Below, piece after piece: positions 11,424 through 23,004 of a stretch of 64,000 bases of DNA (the first letter of the stretch is position 1; every line of letters starts with the position of its first letter). The DNA comes from Nageia nagi (Eukaryota > Pinophyta), in the NCBI GenBank assembly GCA_050084985.1, contig JBITNC010000001.1:35960001-36024000 (forward strand). Direction: 5' to 3'. The notes beneath the pieces are model-generated. The model did no database searches, had not been told where the DNA came from, and saw only the letters and a list, made by a program, of their open reading frames with translations. A program made the translations under genes and the position numbers.

Positions 11424-11913
11424 TGATGCATGCGTTGCCGGGGCCGTAACTTTTGATCTGGAGGTCGTTTTGCTTCGAAATTTAAACTGTGGTTTCGTGA
11501 CGAAATTCCAGTTATGGCAGTTTGCTAGAACTGCCATACCCAAAAAATGATATTTTTAAGGCTTGATTCATTCGTCTAAGGCCTGAAAAATAGGCTTTTT
11601 TAAGAGCACTCCTGATTTTTAGGCTTTTTTTGCATGTTGCGCCTTTAGTAACTCTTGTTTTTCTTCTAGTTAAGGGTGGATATTTTAGATACTACTTAAT
11701 TAGTGTAAGAGGGATGCGCATGCAAATTTTGGGCGCAATCTGACTCATTTTGGTTTTTTTGTTTTTTTTTTGTGGCTATTTAAAGGGCATTGTATTCTCT
11801 TGGAGAGCATGTGGATTCAGGAATAAGAAGAGTATTTGTGGTCTGGATTTCTTTTGTATGTTCTGTGACTGGATTTCAATTTCTGTTTTCCTGTTATAGC
11901 TGAATTCACATCA
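11424..11913 (+). mobile_element. Solo LTR, comparatively young and CpG-rich
   Basis: A 490-bp unit starts TGATGCATGC and ends GAATTCACATCA. Its ends are perfectly complementary (TGATG...CATCA), and TAATT is duplicated on both sides. No internal retroelement sequence adjoins it, so it is the product of LTR-LTR recombination. It keeps about a dozen CpGs in its first 320 bp, for example in CGTTGCCGGGGCCG and TTTCGTGACG, while the surrounding DNA has almost none. A TATA-like CTATTTAAAG at 11776-11785 precedes a T/G-rich end, consistent with a plus-strand LTR promoter. The copia-like texture, including the phrase GTAACTTTTGATCTGGAGGT, suggests Ty1/copia but does not prove it. Confidence 0.85.
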
Positions 11914-11918
11914 TAATT
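11914..11918. repeat. Target-site duplication TAATT, right copy
   Basis: It matches 11419-11423 exactly and abuts the solo LTR. Confidence 0.8.
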
Positions 11919-14479
11919 CCTAACTAATATTTCTTCACTTAACTCAAAATACCTCAACAACTGCATGTCAATGATGAACAAGTGTATTACACAACCAAAA
12001 TAATTATCTACATCTTGTAAATTTCAATTTCGCAAGAAAACACACAAAAAGATAGCAATATTTTCTCATTAAATTAAAATAAAGTGATTAGGATATCAAT
12101 GAACAAAGTATCCTTTGGTACTCTACAAATTTGAATATTGAGTTGTATACATTGGAGTAACATAAAAAATTCCCAATCCTCTTCAATATACTTTAATATG
12201 TACATCTTGGCACTACATTTCATTTACTATAACTGAAGAGTTAATCTTGAAAATTAAGAATTCCATCACCAACACATAATGGTATCCCCTTTTCCCCATA
12301 CTTTGGAGTTTGCATATACTAATACAAAACTATAAACTTGAGAATCTTATTAAAAGAGATAATTGGTTGTGTTTGTAAAATAAATACATGCTATAATTGA
12401 TGTTTGCAGTATATTATACTACACTTTATAAGTCCCAAATAAAGCTTGATTCAATTATAAAATGTAGAGACATTATTCCTAACTTTGAAGTTCCAAATAT
12501 CATGTGAAGGCATCAAAGAATTGTTCTAAATATTTTGACCAAAAATGTTTAAATATATCAATAAGTAATGTTTGAAAAAAAATTACAATGCCAATCACAA
12601 GTATTTTCTTATTAAAACTAATGAGCACACCCAAATGGCAACAAGGGACCTTACGTGAAACCTCATCAAATTTTCTTCTAGTGGCTAATGATGCTATGGT
12701 TTAGGAATGATACTCAGTAAATAAACTACATATTTAAACATATGAACTAATATTGATTAGAAAATAAAATGTATACCTATCAATGCTAAAATTTCATTCA
12801 TGATGGATGAATTGCTCCTTTAATAGAGAACTATGTTGTGGTTGATAACTTGAATGGTTTTCACACATGTGATAGGTAGCAAGCTAGTTTTCACCCACAC
12901 AACTTCCACTTAAGGTTAATTTCCTTCTTGTACTCTATCTTTAGGTCAATATGATCCTTCCCACACTAGTAGAATGACCATATTGTACTAATGTATCATA
13001 AAGATCCAAACTTCCACTCAAGCTCTGCAAGCCAATTCTAGATGGACCACTGCTACTCCACGATTGAGTTCATGATGCCACTTTATAAAGATTAAGTTGC
13101 TCATGATGTTGCTCCATAAAATGGAGCATAGTGCTTCCTCAAAATTTGATTCAACCAATGATTATACCACACAAGTATCTAATTAAATTGATGTTGCAAT
13201 GTTAAGTGCTAAGGCACTAGATGGTGGTACCTCAACTAGCATAGATGAAATAAATATAAGGGGTTACATTGATTATTATAGATGAATTAGAGAGATGCCA
13301 TAATGCTCTTCCTAATGAAGGATATAATTTTATACCCCTTATGAATTCAATTGAGTTATTGAAATATTTTTTATGAAATGTATAGATCTTTCTCACTAAT
13401 ATAGCCTCCAATGCTGCAATTTGCTCTAAATGAATGTGTGTGTTATTCAAATCTATTTTCTAGAAGTCCATTCTTCTAGTATATATAATGAAAAACCACT
13501 TCCCTTGCTCATTTACACCAACTTAGGGGTGGGGGTTTGTGGGATGGTTTTCTTAACATAGTCACTAGAAATAAATCCTTCTTCACATAACTTGGAAATG
13601 AAATAATAATAGAATAAAATAATAAACCTATTATAGTGACTAAAAAGGTTTGAATAATTACCTAGGTGAGTGTTTACCCTAGATCATTCATGTAATAGAT
13701 AAAAAAGACACGTAGATAGATCTACTATTGATGGTGTGGGATATGATTTACAAAGTTGTATTTTAGCATTTAAATATCCTTAGTAACCATTAGGTAGAGA
13801 TATTAGGATAGTAGGATCACCTAAATTCATACAATCCCTATTTTCTTATGTTGTATATTAGGAAACATGGTTGTGCATAATTTCTAAATGATCTTGGCCA
13901 TAATATTCCTAATTAGACTTTGGAATTGGCCAATTATTGACATAATTATCCACAAAAATAATGTCAAAAATGATAAGGCATCAATTCGCCACTTAATTTG
14001 TCAATTAGGTTAAGTGTATGAAGGTTATATGCAGTAATAGCCTTACTCTATTCTATGATTTATCACACACACATTTGCAAAAATTTAAATAGCATACTTT
14101 CATAATTGAAATAATTAAAGCAATAGATTTACTACTATGAAATAAAATAACATGATGATTACTTCTACTAGTTTAAGGGATCCCCTTCTTATTCTAGTAG
14201 AAGAACCTAAGAGAAAAATAGATACTAGAAAACTACTATTGCAATTTATTCATTTATTGAAAATAAAATGGTTATAAAAAATATAACCCCTCTTCTTGTA
14301 CATGAGAAGAGTATTTATTATTTTCTTTCTCTAAAACTTAAACTTAGAAATAAATTATTACAATAAAAGTAAAATAATTTGTCCTTTTTTTCTTGCAATG
14401 AAGTCTTTCTAACCATATTTGGTGTCTTGAGTTGCAGAAGATATATAGATATCCTAGTAAAGAAGAGACATGTTCCTCA
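11919..14479. other. Non-coding AT-rich stretch
   Basis: No convincing reading frame was found. A minus-strand frame at 13232-13450 matches nothing known to me. A perfect 10-bp inverted repeat, CTTCTACTAG (14162-14171) and CTAGTAGAAG (14194-14203), encloses a 22-base loop that itself contains GGGATCCCC. It could form a hairpin, but no element termini or duplications accompany it. Confidence 0.5.
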
Positions 14480-15094
14480 TGGATATGATCATCTAAATCT
14501 AACTATTTCTTTCCTATAAATTTTGGTAATAAATATCCCAACAACCCATCTTACAATAAGCTAATTTTTCACCATCATTAACTCTAGTTTGCTTCTCCAA
14601 CTACTTTGGCATCATCTTCCTCAAGTATGATCCTTTTCCATCTATAAAAACCATTATGAAATTATGAAACCCTAGATGAAGCATGTCAATGGCATTACTT
14701 CTCTTCCAACTACAAATTGTAAGAGTCTCATTTGGTGGATAATATTTGAAGTCTAGAGATACAAAACTCTATAGAGCCCATGAATAGAAGGAATTAATCT
14801 TCTCAAAGACTATAACATAAAATATGCAAAATTTTAATTTTCCAAAATAAGCTAAAAGAAGAACTCTCATGTGACCTTGGTATCCAATAGTAAGTATTAG
14901 TAATATAAAGAAACTAAAAATAAAACTTATTATTTAAATACTATAAAAACATGAAGTATTAGGAAATACCAAATATTGCATTTATCATCTAATTAGGCTA
15001 GTTACTATGATAAAATATGTAATTGATATACTAGAGAATCCTTTTTTAGTAACATTATTTTATCATAATGAGGCTATTTTTATGCCTCATCACA
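14480..15094 (+). repeat. Direct repeat of about 550-600 bp, right copy
   Basis: It pairs with 7490-8110 (see there). Both copies end at TTTTTATGCCTCAT and then diverge. On the left, the copies lose similarity near 14480, just right of a point where the 7.4-kb copy continues into the CCATGGTGG repeat. Confidence 0.7.
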
Positions 15095-16259
15095 TATTAT
15101 ATGATCATTATAGTCCATAAAACTATGTTTTCATCATTTATTTTATCAATATATGCTTCTATAGTTTGTATACATGTCTATCAGGGAATTCATAATATCT
15201 AATAGAAATTTACTTTTCAAAAGTATTTGATGTATCTCTATTAGGTCCAAATTGAAGTTTAATGTAATTGTACAAATGATGGATTTTACCCTTTGGAAGG
15301 TTTTTATTATTGATACAAGTTTGCAAGACTTGAATTCATGTTAAAGAGCATATAAATTTATTACTCCTTCAACTGCCTATGTTTATAGTAAGTAGAGTGT
15401 GCATTACTCCTTCAACCACCCAAATCAATGGTGTCTTTATGTTTGATGTGAATATGAATTTTTCTATTAACCCTCATGGTAATTATCAATATCCAATGCC
15501 TATAAATGATCTAGTTGAAGCACCTATCAAGGAACTAGAAATTATGACCCACCAACATTAGTTGAACCATTTGAACCTACACCATCAATGGCATAGATAC
15601 TAGGTACATCATCACCATCACTAGTAACATGAACAAAAGGGGTGGATAAATGGGTGGGAGTAATAAAAATATGTATTTATCCTTAAATAACTTTCATATT
15701 TCTCTTAGTCACTCATGATATTAAAGTATTTATAGCCTTCATTCATTAGACCTAGATGGATGAATGTGAGCCTTATGCATTCTTCCACATTTTTCATGCA
15801 TATCTATTAGGGAATTTAGAAACACAACATTCAATCAAAAAATATTTTCAAATACTCTTTTATGGATTTCCATATGTTCTTCTAGATCTCCCATGGTGGC
15901 ACATGTAGGAAGAATATTGGGAAAGGTTGTAGAGTATGTATTTACACACTAGTGAAGAAAACTCATAGTCTCCCTCTTCTCTCTCGATTGAAATAAAATG
16001 TACAAATGAGTTTCAAGGGTATGTAGCTATCTAGGTAGGAAAGTACATTTTGAGTTCTTGCCTTATAATTTTTTTTTAAATTAATTTTGAGGGGAAATTT
16101 TAAATTGGCACCTTATGATTTATGGTGGCAATTTAAAACTACCCCATAAAAACCTCTACTAAATATAAAAAAATAGGTGGTTAAAAATCATCCCAACAAA
16201 ATCACCTAAAATTTATTACCTCCAAAAGTCATTTTTGGTTTAATGAATAATATAACTAT
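15095..16259. other. Non-coding stretch left of the gypsy fragment
   Basis: A CCATGGTGGCACATG copy of the dispersed repeat lies at about 15880-15985. A 60-codon plus frame at 15379-15561 (start MFIVSRVCITPS) is unrecognised. The gypsy reading frame that would continue leftward into RNase H and integrase cannot be followed below about 16260. Confidence 0.5.
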
Positions 16260-18330
16260 CATAAATAAGTTTCCTAAGGCATTAGATAACCCTTAAGAAA
16301 CTTATAATTTTAGTCATATAATTGGGCCTAGGCCACTTAATAATGACTCTAATATTTTTAGGATCAATCTTAAGTTGTCCCTCACCAATGACATGTTTTA
16401 TGTACACCAAAAAATATTTTACAAACTCACACTTTCTCATTTTTAAAATAAATTTCTCATGCTTGTAAGTTTGAAGAACTTCTCTAAGATATACTGTGTG
16501 TACATCCTAGAAATTATTATACAAAATAATATCATCTAAGTGCATAGTAATAAAATAATGAATAAAAGGTCTGAGAACTTCATTCATTATCCTCATGAAA
16601 GTATCAATGCATTCATAGGAAAAAAGGTAACAAAAGTAACTCAAACAAGCCTTATCTTATCATGAAATTATTCTTCAAAATATCCTCTTCCTTGATACTT
16701 ACTTGATGATATCCACTCTTGAGGTCAAATTTAGAAAAAATTATACCCCCCTACAACTAATCCATAAGATCATCAATATGAGAAAATTGATAATGATTCT
16801 TCATCATTATTTTGTTCAATGCTTGATAATCAACACACATCCACCAAGATCCATTCCTCTTAGGTACAATAACCATAGGTGATACACATGGAGAGGTGTT
16901 AGGTTTAATTTCCTCTTGATCCAAAATCTCCTAGATATTCTACTTAATCTCTTCACATTCCATAATTAATTGTTTATGCAACCTAATATTTATAAGATGT
17001 AAATTAGGTAATAATTGAATCTCATGTACATTACTTCTTTGGGGTGGTAATCCTTTTGGATCAACAAAAACCTCTTAAAACTCTTGTAAAATAGTCTACA
17101 ATTGCATTTATTATTTGTTGAGCATTGAGTCTTCTTATAATGATGATTCTATTATACAATTTATACATGTTGTCTCAATATAACTATTGTGAACTAGTCT
17201 AATGATTACAAATATAAACATCTTACTAGCATTAAAAAGTCCCTTTGCTTGGTTTGTTGTAACCAACTTCATTCACTTTTAGCTTCTATGGGTATTAACA
17301 TCATATGATTTTCTATATTTAACCACCCTATATTAGTTTAACCTTCTGAAATAAATGACATCTCTTTCATGAGATAAGGATTACCAAATATAACACCACA
17401 AATATCAAGTGGTACTACATCAACAACTACTTCATTAATGAATATTTTACTTATTACAAATGTAAATTTACATTATTTTGTAAATTGTAATTTGGCATCT
17501 TTGTACACCCAACCTAAAGGATATGAATGAGGATGGTTATAAGTCTTCAATCCCAACTTATTCACCAAGTGTTTAGCCATGAGGTTAGCTTATGTTCTAA
17601 GATGAAAGATTGATTCAATTATGGTCTTCTTCATTTGAATCTTAAGATAAAAGAGTTGCATATTATTCTACTCTTCATCATATTTCCTTTTATTATTTTT
17701 TACATCCTTTTCAATATTTTTGTATTACTGCACATGTAATATCATCATCTACATCAAAACTATCATCAATACTCTCACTCTTAGTTATCATATCATTCTT
17801 CTTCTTATAATTCTTCTTTTTATGTAGATCATTTTTAGGGTGAATCTTCTAACACTTTTATTTAATATTAAAATCCTTATCATAATGTGAATAATTATTA
17901 TTTCATTTATCTTTCTTGGTAGTGTTTTTCATCTTCTTCTCTTGTTTCTTTTCCTTACCTTTATCTTGAGATTTCCTCTTATCATGTCCACTTTTGTGAT
18001 GTTGATTCTTATTGGAGTAATCACCTTATTTCTTCTTATTTTAATTTTCTAGGTATTATGCTTGCACATTACTTATTCCAAATATGATGGATTGAATAAC
18101 ATTATTATTATTTTTAAATGAACATGAATATTTTCAACATACTTCATCAAAATATATGGATCTTTCAAAAAAATACCTAACAAGATAGCTTGCTTTATAA
18201 ACTATATAGTATAGTCTTGATGTGGATGATAAATCATGTGAATAAACATAAGGTAAATCCATAGAGATGAAACTTATTCAAATATACATATAAATAAATA
18301 AAAAGTTTATATTTAATTATGATATGATAA
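16260..18330 (-). pseudogene. Ty3/gypsy gag-protease-reverse transcriptase fragment
   Basis: Read on the minus strand, the fragment starts with the end of gag (DPYILMKYVENIHVHL) and a Lys-rich linker. The protease region follows, with MAKHLVNKLGLKTYNHPHSY, PLGWVYKDAKLQFTK and VVPLDICGVIFGNPYL. The RT contains the blocks VIVPKRNG, MCVDYQALNKI, FSKFDLKSGYHQV and, at 16531-16545, MHLDDI. The last corresponds to the catalytic YLDD box with both Asp retained. Then come RKCEFVKYFLVY and IDPKNIRVIIKWPRP, the usual RT end. Many stops and shifts exclude activity. RNase H, integrase and LTRs are missing. The protease type differs from that of the Tat/Ogre-like elements elsewhere in the window, so this is a separate gypsy lineage. 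Confidence 0.8.
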
Positions 18331-20364
18331 TCCTTAAGATGGGGCAAGGAGGTATGGAGGTTTGGATCATATCAGAGACAAATAAGTGATGATGCCTCCT
18401 CAATTTCTAACTCTAGATCATGAACTTGTATAATACTAATGATGTTCCAAATTTAGGATATAGATGATGCTAAACCTATAGAATTATATAGCATGCAAAA
18501 TATAACATGTAATAATAGCTTAAAGAAAATAAATCTTCCAATAGGTGGCATCAAGAGACATGTAAGTATGATGTATGGGATAACCACCTATCAGAGAGAT
18601 CTATTAGGGATGTCAACCTTCAATTTTTGTATTCATAACCTATGAGGAAATAAAAAGGAGTGAAAGTTGATTCATATAAATAATATAATCACTATTATAC
18701 ATAATATATTTAAACTATAAACCATGGTAAATAATATAGTATTTAATATAACACATGGTATTACATTGTTATATCAACTTTATCTTGATATTCATAATAT
18801 TACTTTTAATTCATTAGAAAAATCTAAAATATAACTTATTAAATAAATAATAAATTATTTTTAGGTATCCATAGTTTCTTCCTCATTGGATATGAAATGA
18901 AATGTTTTAAAATTACATAATCCAATGAAGTTTAGAGAAGTGAAATTTTTTATAATCAAACTAAGCTTCCCTTTTACAATTCATATGTTGAGTATGATAT
19001 CTCATTTTCCCCTTTTAGTTTATAATTGGCCCTTGATTTTCACTTATAAGGGGTAATTAGTCCAAAATGGTATCTTGTGTGGGAGTGGCTTTTTAGGTAC
19101 CATGGAAGTTCTAATCTTAGGGATAATATGTGGAAACAAAAGAAATAATACCCACATAGATCACATCCATGATATTCAAATTAAAAGAAGCAAGGATGAA
19201 ATTAATATAATGTTGCTTTGTAGACTACTATTGTTACAACTCATAGTATATAATCACCTAGTTGATGAGGTATTTGATATGCCCCAATCTTTTCATTTCT
19301 TTTTTGTTACATTGACCTGTAATTTTGAAGAAATTATGCTCATGGGATTGCCATGGTGTAGAATTTTGAAATATTGTTAGTAGCATATGTGTTTTTGTAG
19401 AAAATAATAAGTTGGAAAACATATACATTACAATTTTTATATGCCTCATATTTAGATATTAAATGGTGTTTATTCAAGAAAGAATTTCATTTTTACATCT
19501 CTTACATCTTGAGTTCAATATATAGCATGTCATGAATACATTGATTTTTGTGTAATTAGCAAAACTTATTTTTACATATTTGATTGTTGTTACAATTTTA
19601 GGCATATTTATGAAATAATGGCATTTTTATAAGCTCATTCAATGATATAATATTTTTTACCTTTTAATTAAAATTGCATTTAAAACCAGGGCACAAACAT
19701 TTCTATTTTCTTAAAATTAGCTTTTCAAAAATAACTTTTCATGAATATAACATAAATTTCTACTAAAATAAACATAAAAATTATTATCTTCATCCATCAT
19801 TTTAAAGAAATTTAAATGGGTACATATCTAGGGTTTAAGACCAAAATATGTTAAAATTAAATTTTGACTTATCTTTTTCACTTCTTCTATGATTCACTAA
19901 GCTAGGGATGCTACCAACTTTCTCTACAACCAAGTCTCTTGACCTATCTTCTACCAATCTAGATCCCTTATATTTTATTCATTATGTGGGACCCTCTAAC
20001 TTCTATTTGATCCCTATATTTTGGTGTTTGCATTGACATGATGGAGGTTAACTTGCAAAAATAATATAATCATTATTATATTCAATATATTTTTAAATAT
20101 GAACCATAATAAATAATGTAGCATTTAATATAGCACATGGTATTACATTGTAATATCAAGTTTATCTTGATATGTGTAATATTACTTTTAATTCTTTAGA
20201 GAAATATAAAATATAATTTATTAAATAAATAATAAATCATTTTTTGGTTTCTATACTTGGACTAATTATCTTTTTTATTTTCTAATGTATTTTTATTTAA
20301 TTAGTTGCTTACTATGATGATCTAATAGATAGAACTGATCTTTGAGTCACTAGAAGAAAATTTA
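18331..20364. repeat. Non-coding stretch with a pair of 190-bp direct repeats
   Basis: About 18680-18878 and 20060-20257 share blocks such as ATAATATAATCA, ACATGGTATTACATTG, TTTATCTTGATAT, AATATTACTTTTAATTC and TTAAATAAATAATAAAT. They are in the same orientation with 1.2 kb between them. They could be the LTR ends of a small non-autonomous element, but termini and target duplications could not be fixed. A 101-codon plus frame at 19075-19380 (start MCGSGFLGTMEV) lies between them. I do not recognise its product and it may be accidental. Confidence 0.55.
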
Positions 20365-21262
20365 GGCTTTTAGAGTTAAAATTTAAAATAACATACATAA
20401 TTACAAGAAAATGGAGCAAATCATATTGGCCTTAGCTTTGGCCTTTCTTATATTCTACATTCTAGTATAAATTGAGTAGTGTTTTAGTACAATATTCAAT
20501 CAAGCTCTCTAGATCTCACAAATAATAAAACTATAAAGAGATTATGGGAAAAATACAATAAACTCACTTAAGTACATAACACCAAATTAAACAAATTAAA
20601 AAAGAGGGAGGAATATGAGAGTGCAATCAAAGAAGCTATAGAAGAAATTCTAGATGAGGAGGCCCTTGTTATCTCTTACAATGCATTGGCAAGAATTACC
20701 ACCCCTCAAACTATGAAGCTCAAAGGGTTTTTTAAAAAGTACCCTCTCATAATATTATTGGATTTAGGAAGTACTCATAATTTCATTGATCCATGAGTGG
20801 CTAAATTTGTTGATTGTTACATACATCCTACAAATAATTTTGAGGTTATGGTTGGTAATGGAGGAAAAATAGCATGTAAAAGCACATGTCACAATGTCAA
20901 ACTAAGCATGGACCACTATACTTTGAAAAGTGACATGTATGCTTTACCACTTGGGGCATGTGATATAGTTTTTGGGGTACAATGGTTGAGGACTTTAGGA
21001 ATTGTACAGTGGAATTTTGCAGAGCTATGGATGACCTTCAAAATAGATGAACAAGAGCACACTCTCAGGGGATTACAGGATGGATTTGTACAAATTGTGA
21101 GCTCACATTGCATGGAAAAGATCCTAAAAAAAATTGGAAAGGGAATGCTGGCACAGTTACATTCCTTGGATATACATCAACAATAGTTAATACATATACT
21201 AAACTAAGAAGAAAACTACTAAAAATAGCCTAGGAAATATGTCTTTGTATTTGGCCATAACT
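20365..21262 (+). repeat. Long member of a direct-repeat pair, containing a gypsy protease
   Basis: The left part (20365-20602) and right part (21157-21262) match 22646-22875 and 22897-23004. The central 555 bp, which encodes the protease region, is absent from the second copy. The right edge ends near GGCCATAACTGTT. Confidence 0.7.
20600..21186 (+). pseudogene. Ty3/gypsy protease fragment (RVP_2 type)
   Basis: The retroviral-type aspartic protease cuts Gag-Pol. The plus frame reads from EEYESAIKEAIEEI through ALARITTPQTMKLKGFF to the active-site region LLDLGSTHNFIDP. After one stop it stays open from 20797 to 21186 and includes VGNGGKIACKS, PLGACDIVFGVQWLRTLG and SSHCMEKILKK. Family members normally have D-S-G at the active site. 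Here Ser is Leu, a single C-to-T change, and the codon after IDP is a stop. The flanking gag and RT are missing. The sequence type is that of chromovirus-like gypsy elements and unlike the proteases at 42430 and 57400. Confidence 0.85.
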
Positions 21263-22645
21263 GTTGGATTTGGCCATAATGTGGGATCTAACAAGATTAT
21301 TTTCAAGTGATAATGAAATAAAATTAAATAAAAAGGTAATAGAACCATATAACAAATGAATTTACCCTAGTTAATCAAATTTGGGCTACATTCAATAAGA
21401 ATAAGAAGCATCAACTCCTTAATATTATATTATCAATGCTCTATATAATCAAATAAAATCATCTCTAGATCATATAATATAAAATCACATATGCAACTAT
21501 AGCACATCCAATGATCTACATATAACAAGCATCATAAAATCTATATATCATAAATATATGATATAAATATCATCCTATACCATATGAGTTCTCCATAGTC
21601 TATACATTAATGTTACACTATGCTCAACACTATACACTCCATATGTATTTCAAGATATGTATATCATGTCTACCATACATAATATGATCACACATAATGT
21701 GATCCATATGAATACCAACATGAACCATATACTATCATTATGTGATATGCTCAAATCTTGAGCACACTTGACCCTCTCAATATCTAATCCAAGATCCACC
21801 ACCATGTACTCCCATGCCCAACCCAAGGTATACACACTAGTCCATGATCCTTTTAGGATTATTTAAAGGTTTTTATAGGATATTGGATGCATATTACACT
21901 ACCATAATTATAAAATAAATATATCATAAAACCACATAGTATTATTACAATAAAATGAGCATAAAACCATGGGCTAGAACCACCCATTACATTTTGTCCA
22001 ATTATCTCCCCTTGAAAAATGTAATTGTAGTCCTTACAAAAATAGTTAACTTATAGAATTCATAAATTTTGATATAGAGCTCTATTTTATGCATTATTTA
22101 TAAAATTATAAATTTCTAAATGTGTAGAATATACATAAAACAAATTTCCCATTTGGAGCATCATAGGACCTTCATTTTTCACCTACACCAAAACATAGTT
22201 GGAAAAAATATTTCTTTTCAAAGGATGAAACATAGTCAACAATATCCTACTTGTTGAATCCTTTGTAAAGGGATAAACCAATCCTAAAAACTCACCAATA
22301 TAATACATATATTCAAGATTGAATATAAATTTACTTAGAGCTCCCACTCCATTATTATCACTAATATGATCCATATCACATATAAAACATCTGTAACATT
22401 CATACAAGGACATGAACATATCTACCTTAGCAGATTAATATACAATATCTATTCTTAAATGATTTACCACCATTAATTATTCCATATTCAATGTATAAGG
22501 TTCCCACTTTAACATATATCTTTTATAAAACTTATATCCCCACTATATCTAAGACACCAAGATTTGATCCCAAATCTTACTCACCAAGGCTATAATCAAA
22601 CATAAAACTTTTGCAATAAAGGCATCCCTCTATTTCCTACAACCA
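21263..22645. other. Non-coding stretch between the repeat copies
   Basis: It opens TGTTGGATTTGGCCATAATG, echoing the phrase just before it. A 78-codon minus frame at 22183-22419 (start MFMSLYECYRCF) is unrecognised. No retroelement domain or RNA gene was seen. Confidence 0.45.
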
Positions 22646-23004
22646 AGCTTTATTATTAAATGAAGAACTAAAAGAAAATACATAATTACAAGAATATGGA
22701 GCAAATTAGATTGACCTTGGCCTTTCTTATATTCTATAGTTTAGAAAACATTTAGTAGAGTTTTAGTACAATATTCAATCAAGCTCTTTAGAGCTCACAA
22801 ATAATAAAAATACAAAGAGATTATGAGAAAAATACAAAACAATGGCTTAAGTACACAACACAAAACTAAAAAAATGAAATCCCTAACCCTATCTCCTCTC
22901 ATTCATTGGATCTACATCAACAGTAGCTATTACATCTACAAGACTAATAAGAAAACTATTAAAAATAGCTGGAAAATATGTCTTCATGTTTTGGCCATAA
23001 CTTT
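22646..23004 (+). repeat. Short member of the direct-repeat pair, protease deleted
   Basis: It matches both flanks of 20365-21262, joined through about 25 bp of unrelated sequence near 22876-22896. Similarity on the right resumes inside the gypsy coding sequence (HSLD followed by HQQ). This copy is therefore best explained as a deletion derivative of the long form and not as its ancestor. Confidence 0.65.

Noticed and set aside
14162-14203. Perfect 10-bp inverted repeat with a 22-base loop
   Set aside because: It lacks terminal repeats, target duplications or a coding context. Such hairpins are expected by chance in this much AT-rich sequence.
21650-21835. 61-codon minus-strand frame
   Set aside because: It consists of repeated ATA/CAT-rich sequence with no recognisable domain.
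22183-22419. 78-codon minus-strand frame
   Set aside because: No motif, no neighbours and no codon signal. Open frames of this length are frequent here.
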